From Natrinema halophilum (GTDB lineage: Archaea > Halobacteriota > Halobacteria > Halobacteriales > Natrialbaceae): DNA of 64,000 nt. Position 1 is the stretch's first letter. Each line of letters begins with the position of its first letter. The notes below the pieces were generated by a model. It was not told the DNA's origin, did no database searches, and saw nothing but the letters and a program-made list of their open reading frames with translations. The stretch lies in the NCBI RefSeq assembly GCF_013402815.2, contig NZ_CP058601.1:2790001-2854000 (forward strand), written 5' to 3'. Made by a program: the position numbers and the translations under genes. Positions 23,107 through 33,404 of this stretch are shown here, piece by piece.

Positions 23107-23300
23107 CCGCCGCGGCCTCGTCGGCGGCGACGTAATCGACCGGTCACACCCTCGGCCTGTGTGTTTGACATCCCCGAGCAGGCGACGGTCCGCCTGCTCG
23201 AGCGCCTCTGCGTGGTCGACTACCGGATCACCGAGGGTGTAAAGGACGGCTGCACCTCGAGGCGATGCTGGCGTCGCTGGCGCTCGAGGGGGACGAATAA
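23107..23300 (+). pseudogene. degraded copy of the rfcS 3' end
   Basis: Pieces in three frames reproduce the C-terminus of RfcS at 20998-21198: [35 protein letters not shown] and [14 protein letters not shown]-stop, against [35 protein letters not shown] and [14 protein letters not shown] in the intact gene. At least two frameshifts separate them. It shows that this island was once bounded by, or recombined with, the rfcS end. Confidence 0.75.
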
Positions 23301-23678
23301 CTGGTCGAGGAGATGTATCTCAGACGGAATTGCTATGAACGATTGGAGTAGAGTATACGTCCCCGTAACTGTACTCTGCTCCTTCTCTCGGCTACGGCAC
23401 TTCTCGTCGAGTTTCGGAACCGCCACACGTGCGTATGAAGATATATCGTATGTATCGTTTAAACGGAACGCGAGTACCGTTTCCATCCGCTACACACGGT
23501 CTTCTCGGGCTCGCCCTGACACCTTCTCGGCAAGCCGTCACCAACCGTACGAGAGACAGGCGCCATAGTGGCACGTCCCCTTCTTCGCCTCGGCATAGAG
23601 GGTACTCGAATCGCGACGATATCTCATCAATAAAGAATTTCAGGAAAAAGTTATTACAATTCGATCAATCGTACTGAT
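23301..23678. other. gene-free stretch before the 214-aa membrane protein
   Basis: No credible ORF. It includes a short inverted repeat (AAACGG and CCGTTT around 23460-23481) and a TATA-like GTTATTAC near 23650-23657, positioned to give a leaderless mRNA for the ATG at 23679. Confidence 0.45.
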
Positions 23679-24323
23679 ATGACAAGTGAGAACGCACATC
23701 AAGGAGGAGCGATCGAAGCGTGGCGTGCAACAGCGTTTACAATTGCAGGCGTAATTTTCGCCGCCGACGCCGCAATTTTAGCGTTCAATCTCGCCGCAGG
23801 AACTCAGGAGCAGTACATGACCGTGGGGCAGGCATTCATCGGAGCGGCGTGGACTGCAAGTTTCATCGGGCTACTCGGATTCCACCGTGATCTCGCTGAC
23901 CGGAACCGATGGCTCGTACGCCTTGGTGGCATCTTCGCTGTGATCGGGCTGATCACCAATCTAATCATGGCTGTCGTCTCGATCAGTCTCTCTGCTGGTG
24001 TCATCGGCGGCACACTGGGTGATTACACCCCATATTTCCTCCCAGGCATGTTCCCTGGCATCGTGCTGGGGTGCGGACTGTATGGCATCGCCGCCCTCCG
24101 AACCTCTACTTATACACGGGACATGGGCCTCCTCTTCTTGCTTTTGGTGCTCACCTTCCTGTTCAACCTCGGGACCGGCATCGCCGGCTTCAATCCAGTG
24201 AGCAAAATCCTTGCCGTAGTCGCAGTTCTCACATTCACGAATCTGGTGCTCGGTTACAAGCTTCGAACAGGCAGCGCAGTAACCACGCAGGCCGAAATCG
24301 ACCCACGCGATTCAACTCCATAA
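23679..24323 (+). CDS. six-helix membrane protein (DUF998-like)
   Basis: A 214-aa polytopic membrane protein with six hydrophobic helices, about residues 18-40, 47-67, 78-102, 116-138, 148-168 and 173-193. The overall pattern resembles DUF998-type proteins but no diagnostic motif was recognised. A leaderless start at the ATG 23679 is supported by an upstream TATA-like box. It lies in the island between rfcS and the kinase. Function unknown. Confidence 0.6.
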   Translation: MTSENAHQGGAIEAWRATAFTIAGVIFAADAAILAFNLAAGTQEQYMTVGQAFIGAAWTASFIGLLGFHRDLADRNRWLVRLGGIFAVIGLITNLIMAVVSISLSAGVIGGTLGDYTPYFLPGMFPGIVLGCGLYGIAALRTSTYTRDMGLLFLLLVLTFLFNLGTGIAGFNPVSKILAVVAVLTFTNLVLGYKLRTGSAVTTQAEIDPRDSTP

Positions 24324-24497
24324 CAGGGTTGACGGCCGACGTATATTCGAATGCGTCGTTCAGACATGGGTTCGGTAGAACTGCCTGAAAGAACGCATCC
24401 CGTTTCGGTCATTACAAATCCAATTACTGTCAGGGATTTTCTGATGTCTGGCCACTTGAGATTCCCATACAAGCACCAAACTTGAGATGGTGGCCCC

Positions 24498-24554
24498 GTG
24501 TACGAAGCCCTCGAGACCGATATCGGTAACCTCTCCGTGGTGGCCGACGACTGA
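24498..24554 (+). pseudogene. 19-codon remnant related to 22716-22925
   Basis: VYEALETDIGNLSVVADD-stop matches the last residues of the fragment at 22716-22925 (AYETFETDSGERPVVVDN-stop). It directly precedes the 3' end of the intact histidine kinase (minus strand). It marks the original neighbour of that kinase. Confidence 0.4.
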
Positions 24555-24603
24555 CTCGAGCCCGAACACGAAAGAAGTCGACATCACCATCGAAATCGCT
24601 CAC

Positions 24604-26817
24604 TCACTCGTCGTCGCGAGAGTCGACCCCCCGAAACGCGAAGGCGACGCGGCTGTCGTCCTCCGCGACGCCGAGGTTCCAGCCGTGCGCGTCGGCGATG
24701 CGCTCGACGGTGCCGATCCCGAAGCCGGTGCCGTCGGCTGCTGCCAGTCGATCCGGGACGGGATTCGCCTCGAGGCCGCTGTCGACGGCTTCGGCGTCGG
24801 TTTCGGGTGCGTGCCGAGCGACGTAGAAGCCGTCGTCGGTCGAGCCCACGGAGACGACTGTCGTCTCCTCGCGCCCGGCGGAGTTTCCGACTTCGATTTC
24901 GTCGTCTCCATCCGCGGTATGGTCGTCGTTACTCTCGACCGCGTCGTCGAGAACCGCCTGAAACAGGTGTTCGAACAGTTCTCGCAGCCGCGTCTTGTCC
25001 GCCTCGAGGACGCGATCCTCCGGTTTCCGAGTGACGAGTCGCGCGTCGCCGGTTTCGACGGCGATCCATGCTCGCCGCGCAACGTCGTGGATTGCAACGG
25101 GTTCGGTCTCGACGACCACCGCGTCCCGCCGGGCGATCGAGACGATCTGATCGATCAGTTCCCGCAGTCGTTCCTGAGCGTCGTCGACCTCCGCGAAGTG
25201 TTCTCTGTCACCGGTCTCGGCGGCGAGCTCGAGGTACCCCCGGGCGACGTTCAGGGGGCTTCGCACGTCGTCGTCGACGAGATCAGCGATCGTCTCGAGG
25301 CGCGACTCGGCGGCTGCTAACCGTCGCTCGCGTCGATTGGCCTCGGTCACGTCGCTGTAGACGATCATCCCCTCCGAGTTGCGGGCGTCGGGCTTTCCGT
25401 CGCCAGTGCTGGTTTCGGGGTCGCCGTCTGAACCGCTATCGACTGCAGTGCTCCCCCTGTTCCCATCGACGTTCGCTTCGAGCGGTACGAGCGTGAGCAG
25501 GAACTCGCGGACGCCGTCGACGGTTTCCCGACGACAGACGAGCTGGCGACGCTCGCCCGAGCGAAGCGATTCGAGCAGCGTCGCCCGTCGGTGCTCGAGT
25601 CCCGGCGGAACGGTGTCCTCGTCGACGACGCCGTCGACGACCGACTCGGGGTCGGTGCCGAACACCTCCGTGAAGGTGTCGTTGATCGTCCGGACGATCG
25701 GCTGGCCGTCATCGATCTCGTACCTGATCGCCGGCTCTGGTACGTTTTCGAAGAGCGTGCGGTAGCGGTCGCGCTCGGTCGCAATTCGATCGCGGTCGGC
25801 CGCGACGGCGTCGCGTTCTTCCGCCAACCGGTCTCGCGTCTCGAGCAACCGGTCTCGCGCCGCCCGCAGTCGATCGCGTTCCGACTCGTTGGCCGCTTCG
25901 GCGTCGGCTCGCTCGAGGAATCGGGCGGCGATCGCCCCCCACGATTCGAGCAGGTCGCAGTCTCGTTCGTCGAACGCCGCCGGTTCGTCGGCGGCGACCT
26001 GCAATACTCCGACGGTGCCGACGGGGACGCAGCACAGGGATTCGACTCCCTCGAGCGGGGGCTCCGGACCATCGTCGTCGCCGATTTCGTCGAACCGAAT
26101 CGCCTCGTTCGTACCGAGGGCGTCGCCGAGTTGGCCGGACCGAGCCATCGTCCCGAGGTCGTCGTCTGGGACTGCCGACGCGGTCGCTTGCGGGGTGAAA
26201 TCGCCGAAGTGGACCGTCGATAGCCAGCAATACTCGCGTTCCAGGCTGTCGGCTACGGCCTCGACGAGCAATTCGAAGAACCGGTCGCGGTCGCGACAGG
26301 CGATCAGCTCGGAGAACGACTCGAGCAGCGGGGCCGTCGACCCGCTGGTCGCTGCCGACGTTTCCCCTGCGGCGATGATCGGTTCGTCCTCGCGAGTATC
26401 GCCGAGCCCCGAGTCGGTCGCGTCTCGATCGTTGCAGACCCACTCGATCTCGTCTGCGAGATGCGCGACGGCGTCGTCGGTGTCGCGGCGAACGTAGCCG
26501 TCGATGCCGTCGGTCGACCGGGCAGCCGGTGGCGCGTACGTCGATTCGGAAAAGAGAACGAGCGGTGTCGAACCGCAGGCATCGGCTATCTCGAGCAGGT
26601 TCGACCCCGCCGCCGTCGTGGGCGTTTCACCGAAGACGACGCAGTCGACCGCGGGGGCCCAGTTGCGGACGCGCTCGACGGTCGTCGCCGGCCGGACCGA
26701 GCGCTCGGGTCCGGAATCGACGTTCTCGAGCGTGGCGGCGCCGTCGCTGGCCGCAGCATCGGTTGCGGCGACGTAGAGAATCGTACGCGGTCGCGTGGTC
26801 GCTGGCGGCTGGGTCAT
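24604..26817 (-). CDS. histidine-kinase-like sensor with degenerate catalytic core
   Basis: A 737-aa soluble sensor. Residues 10-125 resemble a degenerate receiver, about 165-305 is a GAF domain (FFELLVEAVADSLEREYCWL), 310-358 a coiled coil, and about 358-490 a PAS domain (YRTLFENVPEPAIRYEIDDG). The HisKA region near 520 reads LVDDDVRSPLNVARGYLELA, where related kinases have HD(L)RNPLN: the phosphoacceptor His is Asp. The N-box (FEHLFQAVLDDAVE) lacks its Asn and the G1 DxG is not seen, though GTGFGIGTVERIADAHGWNL (G2-like) remains. It is probably not an active kinase. Confidence 0.8.
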   Translation of the reverse strand: MTQPPATTRPRTILYVAATDAAASDGAATLENVDSGPERSVRPATTVERVRNWAPAVDCVVFGETPTTAAGSNLLEIADACGSTPLVLFSESTYAPPAARSTDGIDGYVRRDTDDAVAHLADEIEWVCNDRDATDSGLGDTREDEPIIAAGETSAATSGSTAPLLESFSELIACRDRDRFFELLVEAVADSLEREYCWLSTVHFGDFTPQATASAVPDDDLGTMARSGQLGDALGTNEAIRFDEIGDDDGPEPPLEGVESLCCVPVGTVGVLQVAADEPAAFDERDCDLLESWGAIAARFLERADAEAANESERDRLRAARDRLLETRDRLAEERDAVAADRDRIATERDRYRTLFENVPEPAIRYEIDDGQPIVRTINDTFTEVFGTDPESVVDGVVDEDTVPPGLEHRRATLLESLRSGERRQLVCRRETVDGVREFLLTLVPLEANVDGNRGSTAVDSGSDGDPETSTGDGKPDARNSEGMIVYSDVTEANRRERRLAAAESRLETIADLVDDDVRSPLNVARGYLELAAETGDREHFAEVDDAQERLRELIDQIVSIARRDAVVVETEPVAIHDVARRAWIAVETGDARLVTRKPEDRVLEADKTRLRELFEHLFQAVLDDAVESNDDHTADGDDEIEVGNSAGREETTVVSVGSTDDGFYVARHAPETDAEAVDSGLEANPVPDRLAAADGTGFGIGTVERIADAHGWNLGVAEDDSRVAFAFRGVDSRDDE

Positions 26818-27095
26818 TGCGTCGAGAGTGGCGACAGTCTATACGTGGAGACAGAGAGCCATCCTAAAGGTTTTATTGGATGTATCGATCGGTGAGTCGT
26901 CCATGCCAATGCCCGTCGCGAATTCGTTTCGCTGCCGGTCGATCGGTCCGTCTCCGGCGGATCGAATCGATGAGATCGCCCCCGTTTCGGGTCGAGAATC
27001 TGCCGACTCAGGCGCTATCGCGGCCGCGTCTGACGATGGTTTCGCGGGGCGATTTGCGGAACTGTTTTACACGTTGCAGGGTGACTAGACGCGTA

Positions 27096-29870
27096 ATGAG
27101 CGAATTGGCGGAGGAATACCGCCTCGAGTACTTCGAGGAGGAAGGATTCGAGCGCAAGGAATGTATTGAATGCGGCGCTCACTTCTGGACGCGAGATCAG
27201 CGCAGAGAAACCTGCGGTGAGCCGCCGTGCGAAGAGTACGGCTTCATCGACAACGCGGGGTTCGAGGGGTCGTACAGTCTCGAGGAGATGCGCGAGGCCT
27301 TTCTCTCTTACTTCGAGGCCAACGACCACGAGCGAATCGAGCCGTATCCGGTCGCGGCGAACCGATGGCGCGACGACGTCCTGCTGACCCAGGCGTCTAT
27401 CTACGACTTCCAGCCGCTGGTGACGAGCGGCGAGACGCCGCCGCCGGCGAACCCGCTGTGCGTCTCACAACCCTGTATCCGAATGCAGGACATCGACAAC
27501 GTCGGCAAGACCGGCCGGCACACGATGGCCTTCGAAATGATGGCCCACCACGCGTTCAACGCCCGCGAAGACGCGGGCGGCGACTACGCGTACGAGGGCG
27601 AAGTCTACTGGAAAGATCGCACCGTCGAACTCTGTGACGGCTTCTTCGACTCGCTGGGCGTCGATCTCGAGGAGGTCATCTACATCGAGGACCCGTGGGT
27701 CGGCGGCGGGAACGCCGGTCCCGCGATAGAGGTCATCTACCGCGGCGTCGAACTCGCGACGCTCGTTTTCATGTCCCTCGAACAGGACTCCGACGGCGAG
27801 TACGAGATGAAAGACGGGAACCGCTACAGCCCGATGGACACGTACATCGTCGATACCGGCTACGGACTCGAGCGATGGACCTGGGTCTCGCAGGGAACAC
27901 CGACCGTCTACGAGGCGGTATATCCGGACATGATTGCCTTTTTGAAGGATAACGCGGGGCTCGAGCATACCGACGAGCAGGAGGAACTCATCCATCGGGC
28001 CGCGAAACTCGCGGGCCACATGGACATCGACGAGGCCGAGGATATGGAGACCGCACGCGGCGAGATAGCCGCCGAACTCGGCGTCGACGCTGGCGATCTC
28101 GAGGATCTGATGGAGCCGCTCGAGGACATCTACGCGATCGCAGACCACTGCCGGACGCTCGCGTACATGCTCGGAGACGGCATCGTCCCCTCGAACGTCG
28201 GGACGGGCTACCTCGCGCGGATGGTTCTCCGGCGGACCAAACGCCTCTGTGACACCGCCGGCGTCGACGCGCCGCTCGACGAACTCGTCGATATGCAGGC
28301 CGAACGCCTGGGATACGAAAACCGCGATACGATCCGCGACATCGTCCGCACCGAGGTCGAAAAGTACCGCGAAACGCTCGAACGCGGCGGTCGCCGGGTC
28401 GAAACCCTGGCCGAGGAGTACGCGAAGAAAGGCGAGCCGGTTCCGACCGACGAACTGATCGAACTCTACGATTCTCACGGCATTCAGCCGGATATGGTTG
28501 CGGAGATAGCCGAGGAAACCGGCGCAGACGTCGACGTGCCGGACGACTTCTACAGCCTCGTCGCGAAACGTCACGAGACGCCGGAGGCGGTCACGGGCAC
28601 CGAAGAAGGCGACGCCGAGCGATTCGACGACCTCCCGGAGACGGAGAAACTCTACTACGACGATCAGGACCGAACCCAGTTCGAGGCAGTCGTCCTCGAC
28701 GTTTTCGAACGCGAGGACGGCTACGACGTCGTTCTCGATCAGACGATGTTCTACCCCGAAGGCGGTGGCCAGCCGTCTGACAGGGGAACGCTTTCGACCG
28801 ACGACACGACGGTCGAAGTCGAAGACGTCCAGATCGTCGACGGCGTCATCCTCCATCGGACCGACGAGAAACCGGGGAAGGGTGACCTGGTCAACGGACA
28901 GATCGACGGGGAGCGAAGACGCCAGCTCATGCGCCACCACACGGCGACCCACATCGTTATTCACTCAGCGCGCCAGGTACTCGGCGAACACATCAGGCAG
29001 GCCGGTGCCCAGAAGGGCGTCGAGAGTTCCAGAATCGATCTCCGCCACTACGACCGAATCTCCCGCGAGGATGTCAAAACCATCGAGGATCGGGCCAACG
29101 CGATCGTCATGAACAACACCGCGGTTAGTCAGGAATGGCCCGACAGACACGATGCGGAAGCCGACCACGGCTTCGACCTCTATCAGGGCGGCATTCCGCC
29201 GGGCGAGCAGATCCGGCTGATCCACGTCGACGAAGACGTACAGGCCTGCGGTGGGACCCACGTCGCTCGAACCGGCGATATCGGTTCGATCAAGGTACTC
29301 AACACGGAGCGCGTTCAGGACGGCGTCGAGCGCATCACGTTCGCCGCCGGCGAGGCGGCGATCGACGCGACCCAGGAGACGGAGGACGCGCTCTACGAAG
29401 CGGCCGAGATCCTCGACGTCTCGCCCGAAGCGGTTCCCGAGACCGCCGAACGGTTCTTCGAAGAGTGGAAAGCGCGAGGCAAGGAGATCGAGGACCTGAC
29501 GGAACAGCTCGCAGAGGCCCGCGCCGGCGGCGGTGGCGGCGGCGAGGAAGTCGAGGTCGGCGACACGACCGCCGTCGTCGACCGGATCGACGCCGACATG
29601 GACGAACTGCGCGCGACCGCCAACGCCCTCGTCAGGGAGGACACGATTGCGGTGCTTGGCAGCGGTGAGAACGGGGCACAGTTCGTCGTCGCCGTTCCGG
29701 ATGGCGTCGGCGTCAACGCGGGCGAGGTCGTCGGCGAACTCGCCGACCGGGTCGGCGGCGGTGGCGGCGGCCCACCGGACTTCGCACAGGGCGGCGGCCC
29801 AAACGTTGAAGATCTCGATGACGCACTCGAGGACGCCCCTGATGTCTTGCGACAGATCCTGAATGCCTGA
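27096..29870 (+). CDS. alaS: alanyl-tRNA synthetase
   Basis: A 924-aa archaeal-type AlaRS charging tRNA-Ala. It has the class II catalytic domain, the tRNA-recognition part, the editing domain with MRHHTATH (about 612-619) and [11 protein letters not shown] (about 717), and a C-Ala domain with two glycine-rich runs (about 810 and 885). The start at 27096 ([13 protein letters not shown]) matches the family; the frame is open up to 26880 but that part has no conservation. A long antisense frame inside the gene is a GC-codon shadow. Confidence 0.96.
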   Translation: MSELAEEYRLEYFEEEGFERKECIECGAHFWTRDQRRETCGEPPCEEYGFIDNAGFEGSYSLEEMREAFLSYFEANDHERIEPYPVAANRWRDDVLLTQASIYDFQPLVTSGETPPPANPLCVSQPCIRMQDIDNVGKTGRHTMAFEMMAHHAFNAREDAGGDYAYEGEVYWKDRTVELCDGFFDSLGVDLEEVIYIEDPWVGGGNAGPAIEVIYRGVELATLVFMSLEQDSDGEYEMKDGNRYSPMDTYIVDTGYGLERWTWVSQGTPTVYEAVYPDMIAFLKDNAGLEHTDEQEELIHRAAKLAGHMDIDEAEDMETARGEIAAELGVDAGDLEDLMEPLEDIYAIADHCRTLAYMLGDGIVPSNVGTGYLARMVLRRTKRLCDTAGVDAPLDELVDMQAERLGYENRDTIRDIVRTEVEKYRETLERGGRRVETLAEEYAKKGEPVPTDELIELYDSHGIQPDMVAEIAEETGADVDVPDDFYSLVAKRHETPEAVTGTEEGDAERFDDLPETEKLYYDDQDRTQFEAVVLDVFEREDGYDVVLDQTMFYPEGGGQPSDRGTLSTDDTTVEVEDVQIVDGVILHRTDEKPGKGDLVNGQIDGERRRQLMRHHTATHIVIHSARQVLGEHIRQAGAQKGVESSRIDLRHYDRISREDVKTIEDRANAIVMNNTAVSQEWPDRHDAEADHGFDLYQGGIPPGEQIRLIHVDEDVQACGGTHVARTGDIGSIKVLNTERVQDGVERITFAAGEAAIDATQETEDALYEAAEILDVSPEAVPETAERFFEEWKARGKEIEDLTEQLAEARAGGGGGGEEVEVGDTTAVVDRIDADMDELRATANALVREDTIAVLGSGENGAQFVVAVPDGVGVNAGEVVGELADRVGGGGGGPPDFAQGGGPNVEDLDDALEDAPDVLRQILNA

Positions 29871-30080
29871 GTCCGATTTTGAACGCCTGAACGCCTGAAC
29901 GGCTGACTCGTTCGGCTCGAGCGGATCGTCGTTCCGGCGTCCGTCGACGTACCGTCACCCCTCCGTCGGGCGACGGTAGACTCGACTCTACTCCTCTGTC
30001 GACTCCACGCTTCCGTCCAGTGATCGTCGACTCGATCGAAATCCCTCGCTTCTTTCGGCGTTCGTCCCCTCGAGTCACCC

Positions 30081-30875
30081 ATGCCAACCGCATCGAACGG
30101 GACCGTCTCGCTGTACTACGATCGCGACGGCGAGGGAGCACCCGTCGTGTTCGTCTCCGAAGCAGGCCTCGGTGGCTGGCTCTGGGGCTGGCAACACGCC
30201 GCACTCGCCGGACCCTACGACGTCGTCGTCTGGGATCTCCGGGGGACGGGACGCTCGGACGCCCCCGTCGGCCCCTACGACCTCGAGACGCTCGTCGCCG
30301 ACCTCGAGGCGGTGCTTGGAGACTGCGATATCCGCAACGCCCACCTCGTCGGGTGCGGTCTCGGCGGGGCGATTGCGCTCGCGGCGGCCCGGACCTCGAG
30401 ACGCGTCGAGACGTTGACACTGTTCGGAACTGCACCTCGGGGAAGCGCGTTCGACCTCGAGGCGCTTTTCGCGCCGCCGGACGATCGAGCGGCGCTTCGG
30501 TCGTCGCTCGAGGCAGGACTCTCCGAAGACTTTCTCGAGGCCCAGCCCGACGTTTGCGACGGCATCGCGGATTGGCGGGCCGACGGAGATGCCGATCGAG
30601 CGGGCTGGACGGCACAGGTCGAAGCGCTCGAGGGATTCGACGCGACCGACTGGCTGGTCGAGGTGACCCAGCCGACACGGGTGATCCACGGCGGCGGGGA
30701 CGAACTGGTCTCGCCTGCGACAGGAGAAGCGCTGGCGCAAGGGCTGCCGCGTGGCGAGTTCGTCGAACTCGAGGGGGCGGGACACCTCTGTTTCGTCGAG
30801 CGCTCGCGGACGGTCAACGACCTGTTGCTGGGCTTTCTCGAGGAGCGGACGGACGGCCCGCGGGATTCGTCGTAG
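30081..30875 (+). CDS. alpha/beta-hydrolase-fold protein with altered nucleophile elbow
   Basis: A 264-aa alpha/beta hydrolase (VVFVSEAGLGGWLWGW oxyanion region, VVWDLRGTGRSDAP, HLVGCGLGGAIALAAA, VIHGGGDELVSPATGEAL, GAGHLCFVERS). The acid and His positions of the triad are present, but the elbow that is normally G-x-S-x-G reads G-C-G-L-G, so the nucleophile Ser is absent. Such proteins may be non-hydrolytic or use another residue. It follows alaS by 210 bp and precedes an AMP-binding-like gene. Confidence 0.75.
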   Translation: MPTASNGTVSLYYDRDGEGAPVVFVSEAGLGGWLWGWQHAALAGPYDVVVWDLRGTGRSDAPVGPYDLETLVADLEAVLGDCDIRNAHLVGCGLGGAIALAAARTSRRVETLTLFGTAPRGSAFDLEALFAPPDDRAALRSSLEAGLSEDFLEAQPDVCDGIADWRADGDADRAGWTAQVEALEGFDATDWLVEVTQPTRVIHGGGDELVSPATGEALAQGLPRGEFVELEGAGHLCFVERSRTVNDLLLGFLEERTDGPRDSS

Positions 30876-30912
30876 TCGACGAACGGCCCGCGGGATTCGT
30901 CGTAGTCGACGG
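30853..30912 (+). repeat. 30-bp tandem duplication across a stop codon
   Basis: ACGGCCCGCGGGATTCGTCG then TAGTCGACGA is present twice in a row (30853 and 30883), the first copy covering the last codons and stop of the hydrolase gene. It is a recent slippage or unequal crossover event. The downstream copy is non-coding. Confidence 0.8.
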
Positions 30913-31098
30913 ACGGCCGGTGCTCGAACTCGGGAGTCGCAGTTACGCTCGGTATCGCCTGGCTCAGTCGCAGCCGTTCCCGACGGATCGAGTCAACTAG
31001 CGGTCGCGACGCACTATCCCGCCAAGTCGTTCGGCGAAAGGTCCGTGCTTGCGACTGACCCCCGGTCTACTACGTACTCGAGCGTGGGAGGGTTCACC

Positions 31099-32340
31099 GT
31101 GACTCTCTCGCTGGCGCGTCGAGCGGAGCACTTCCCGGACCGAACGGCGGTCGTCGACATCTCCGAGGATCGGCTGTACGCCCCTGCAGAAACGATCGAC
31201 GAAGATCGGATTACCTACGACGGGCTGTCGACGGTTGCGACGCGGACGGCTGCCCGTCTCTCGTCGAGGGGGATCGGCCCCGGCGATACGGTCTGTCTCG
31301 TCACGCGAAACCGGGTCGCTTCGCTCGCCCTCTTTTTCGCGTGTCGGCGGCTGGGTGCGACCCTCGCGCCGATCTCGCACCTCCTGACACCGGCTTCGGT
31401 CGACCGACCGTTCGACGTCCTCGAGCCCGAACTGGTCGTCGCCGAGGCTGCCCAGCGCGATCTGGTGCGCTCGATCCCGTTCGATCGAGCGGTGACGATC
31501 GAGGAACTGACCGAAACCGAACGCGCTCCGGTGGCGTTCGATGACGACCGCGCGAGAACACACTCGCCGCTGGCGCTCCACGGCGTATCGGGGCGTCCGG
31601 TCGCCCGCTACTCCGCGGACACCCTCGAGCGAAACTGCGTCACAGGCATCGTCGCGTGGGGGCTCGCCGCGAACGACGTCGTCCCGCTGACGCTACCGCT
31701 TGCAACGGCAGACGGGTTCGTTCGCGTGGCGCTGTCGGTGCTCTTTGTCGGCGGGACGCTCCTGCTCGACCGTGCGTTCGACCCCGGCGACGCGGCGACG
31801 GCGATGGCCGAAGCGGACGCGACGTTTCTCCCTGGACGCGAACCGGCGATTCGCGATATTGCGAACGCATCCGGCTTCGAGAACGCAGTCGATTCGCTCG
31901 AGCGCGTCGTCTGCGAGGGACCGGTCGCCGACGACGTAGTCGCGGCCTATCACGACTGCGGCGTTACAGTTGCTCGAGCCTACGGCCGTCTAGAGTGTCC
32001 GACCGCTCTCAGCCAGCGATTTGGCGCAGATCGAGGTGAGTCCGACAGCACCGCCTCCGTCGTCGGCCGTCCGGTTCCTGACTGCCGGGCTCGACTGATC
32101 GACGGCGAGGACTCGGTCCTCGAGGATGCGGCGACCGGTCGTCTCCAGCTTGCGGGACCGATGGTCGCCGACGGCTACGTAACTCCGTCCAGCACCGGTG
32201 ACGAGCAAGGTGGCGAACCCGCTGATCTCGAGGGCAGCGAGCGCGAGGCGGCCGAGGACCGCGGCCGGTTTACCGACGGCTGGTTCGACACGGGCCAGCG
32301 CTTCCGCCGGGACGAAGGCGGTAACTATCACCTCCGATGA
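31099..32340 (+). CDS. AMP-binding (ANL superfamily) protein lacking the P-loop and C-terminal domain
   Basis: A 413-aa protein related to acyl-CoA synthetases and O-succinylbenzoate-CoA ligases: ITYDGLSTVATRTAARLSSR and GDTVCLVTRNRVASLALFFA at the N-terminus, ATGRLQLAGPMVADGY and FTDGWFDTGQRFRRDEGG near the end. The P-loop that should read about YTSGTTGxPK is replaced by LHGVSGRPVARYS, and the mobile C-terminal domain with the catalytic Lys is missing because the frame stops at GNYHLR. It is probably not a functional ligase, or it needs a partner. The GTG start at 31099 is preferred; the frame is open further upstream. Confidence 0.7.
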   Translation: MTLSLARRAEHFPDRTAVVDISEDRLYAPAETIDEDRITYDGLSTVATRTAARLSSRGIGPGDTVCLVTRNRVASLALFFACRRLGATLAPISHLLTPASVDRPFDVLEPELVVAEAAQRDLVRSIPFDRAVTIEELTETERAPVAFDDDRARTHSPLALHGVSGRPVARYSADTLERNCVTGIVAWGLAANDVVPLTLPLATADGFVRVALSVLFVGGTLLLDRAFDPGDAATAMAEADATFLPGREPAIRDIANASGFENAVDSLERVVCEGPVADDVVAAYHDCGVTVARAYGRLECPTALSQRFGADRGESDSTASVVGRPVPDCRARLIDGEDSVLEDAATGRLQLAGPMVADGYVTPSSTGDEQGGEPADLEGSEREAAEDRGRFTDGWFDTGQRFRRDEGGNYHLR

Positions 32341-32537
32341 TCGTACCGTCGTGTCTTCGAGAGCGGATTTTCCGTCGGCCCAATTTACGCTGTGACTGAT
32401 ATCCGCCCCGAAGCGAGTGTCTCCCGTCGGTCCCACACCACCCTCTGGCTCGCCCGCCCTTCCACGGGTGTCCCGAATATCGGCAACGTTGCAACCGTGC
32501 GCAAGGCCTATTTTTATCGAGTTGCCAGTAGCGTGCA

Positions 32538-33278
32538 ATGAGTCAGCTACGTATCGCCGTCCTGAACGCCGCTCATCGGGACGAAAACACGACGCGGAAC
32601 TTCCGGCGCGAACTCGACGCGTCGCTGGCAGAGTTCGATGTTACCGACGGTACGGTTCCCGACACTTTCGAGTACGATGGGGTCGTCGTTACCGGCTCGC
32701 GGGCGTCGGTCTACTGGGACGACGACTGGATATCGCCGGTCGCGGAGTGGGTCGGCGAAGCGATCGATCGGGGTGTTCCCTTCCTCGGTATCTGCTGGGG
32801 CCACCAGCTACTTGCCGACGTTCTCGGCGGCACCGTCGCGGATATGGGCGTCTACGAGGTCGGGTACAGCGAGATCGAACACACCGGCGACTCCCGGCTG
32901 TTCGATGGAATCGACGAGACGTTCACCGCCTTCACCAGCCACTCCGACGAGGTCGTCGAACTCCCGCCGGGCGCCACCCCCCTCGCGAGTAACGAGTATT
33001 CGAACCACGGGTTCCGAATGGATCGCGTCTTCGGCGTTCAGTTCCATCCCGAGTACGATAGCAAGACCGCTCGCGAACTCGTCCACCGGAAAGAACTCTC
33101 CGACGAACGCCTCGAGTCGGTCCTCGGCGAGATTACCGAGGAGAACTATCGGCTGGCCAGCGAGGCGAAACTGGTCTTCGACAATTTTCTCGCGTTCGTC
33201 GAGGAGACAAACGAGACCAGCATCGTTGCCGATGGAGCAACCCGAGAGGCGCCGACTCGAGCCGGTTCCACGGACTGA
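32538..33278 (+). CDS. class I glutamine amidotransferase-like protein
   Basis: A 246-aa protein with a GMP-synthase-type GATase1 domain. The nucleophile elbow is GICWGHQLLADV, the His/Glu pair is FGVQFHPEYDS, and VVTGSRASVYW forms the oxyanion strand. It would release ammonia from glutamine for an unknown acceptor. Length and sequence match the haloarchaeal type 1 amidotransferases. A TATA-like TATTTTTATC (32510-32519) supports a leaderless start at 32538. Confidence 0.85.
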   Translation: MSQLRIAVLNAAHRDENTTRNFRRELDASLAEFDVTDGTVPDTFEYDGVVVTGSRASVYWDDDWISPVAEWVGEAIDRGVPFLGICWGHQLLADVLGGTVADMGVYEVGYSEIEHTGDSRLFDGIDETFTAFTSHSDEVVELPPGATPLASNEYSNHGFRMDRVFGVQFHPEYDSKTARELVHRKELSDERLESVLGEITEENYRLASEAKLVFDNFLAFVEETNETSIVADGATREAPTRAGSTD

Positions 33279-33404
33279 AAGGCGGTATCAGACACCCAGA
33301 GCCGTACTGTACTGCCGGCACCGCCGAGGCCATCGTCCACTACGTCTATCGTGTCGGCTGCATACCAGGAAAAGTTTTAGGTCATCAAAACACTTACACC
33401 GAGT

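Noticed and set aside
26880-27095. N-terminal extension of alaS to 26880
   Set aside because: The extra 72 codons have no family similarity, while ATG 27096 gives the standard AlaRS N-terminus.
27465-28964. 499-codon open frame antisense to alaS
   Set aside because: It lies wholly inside a conserved essential gene on the opposite strand and arises from GC-rich third codon positions; its protein shows no domain.
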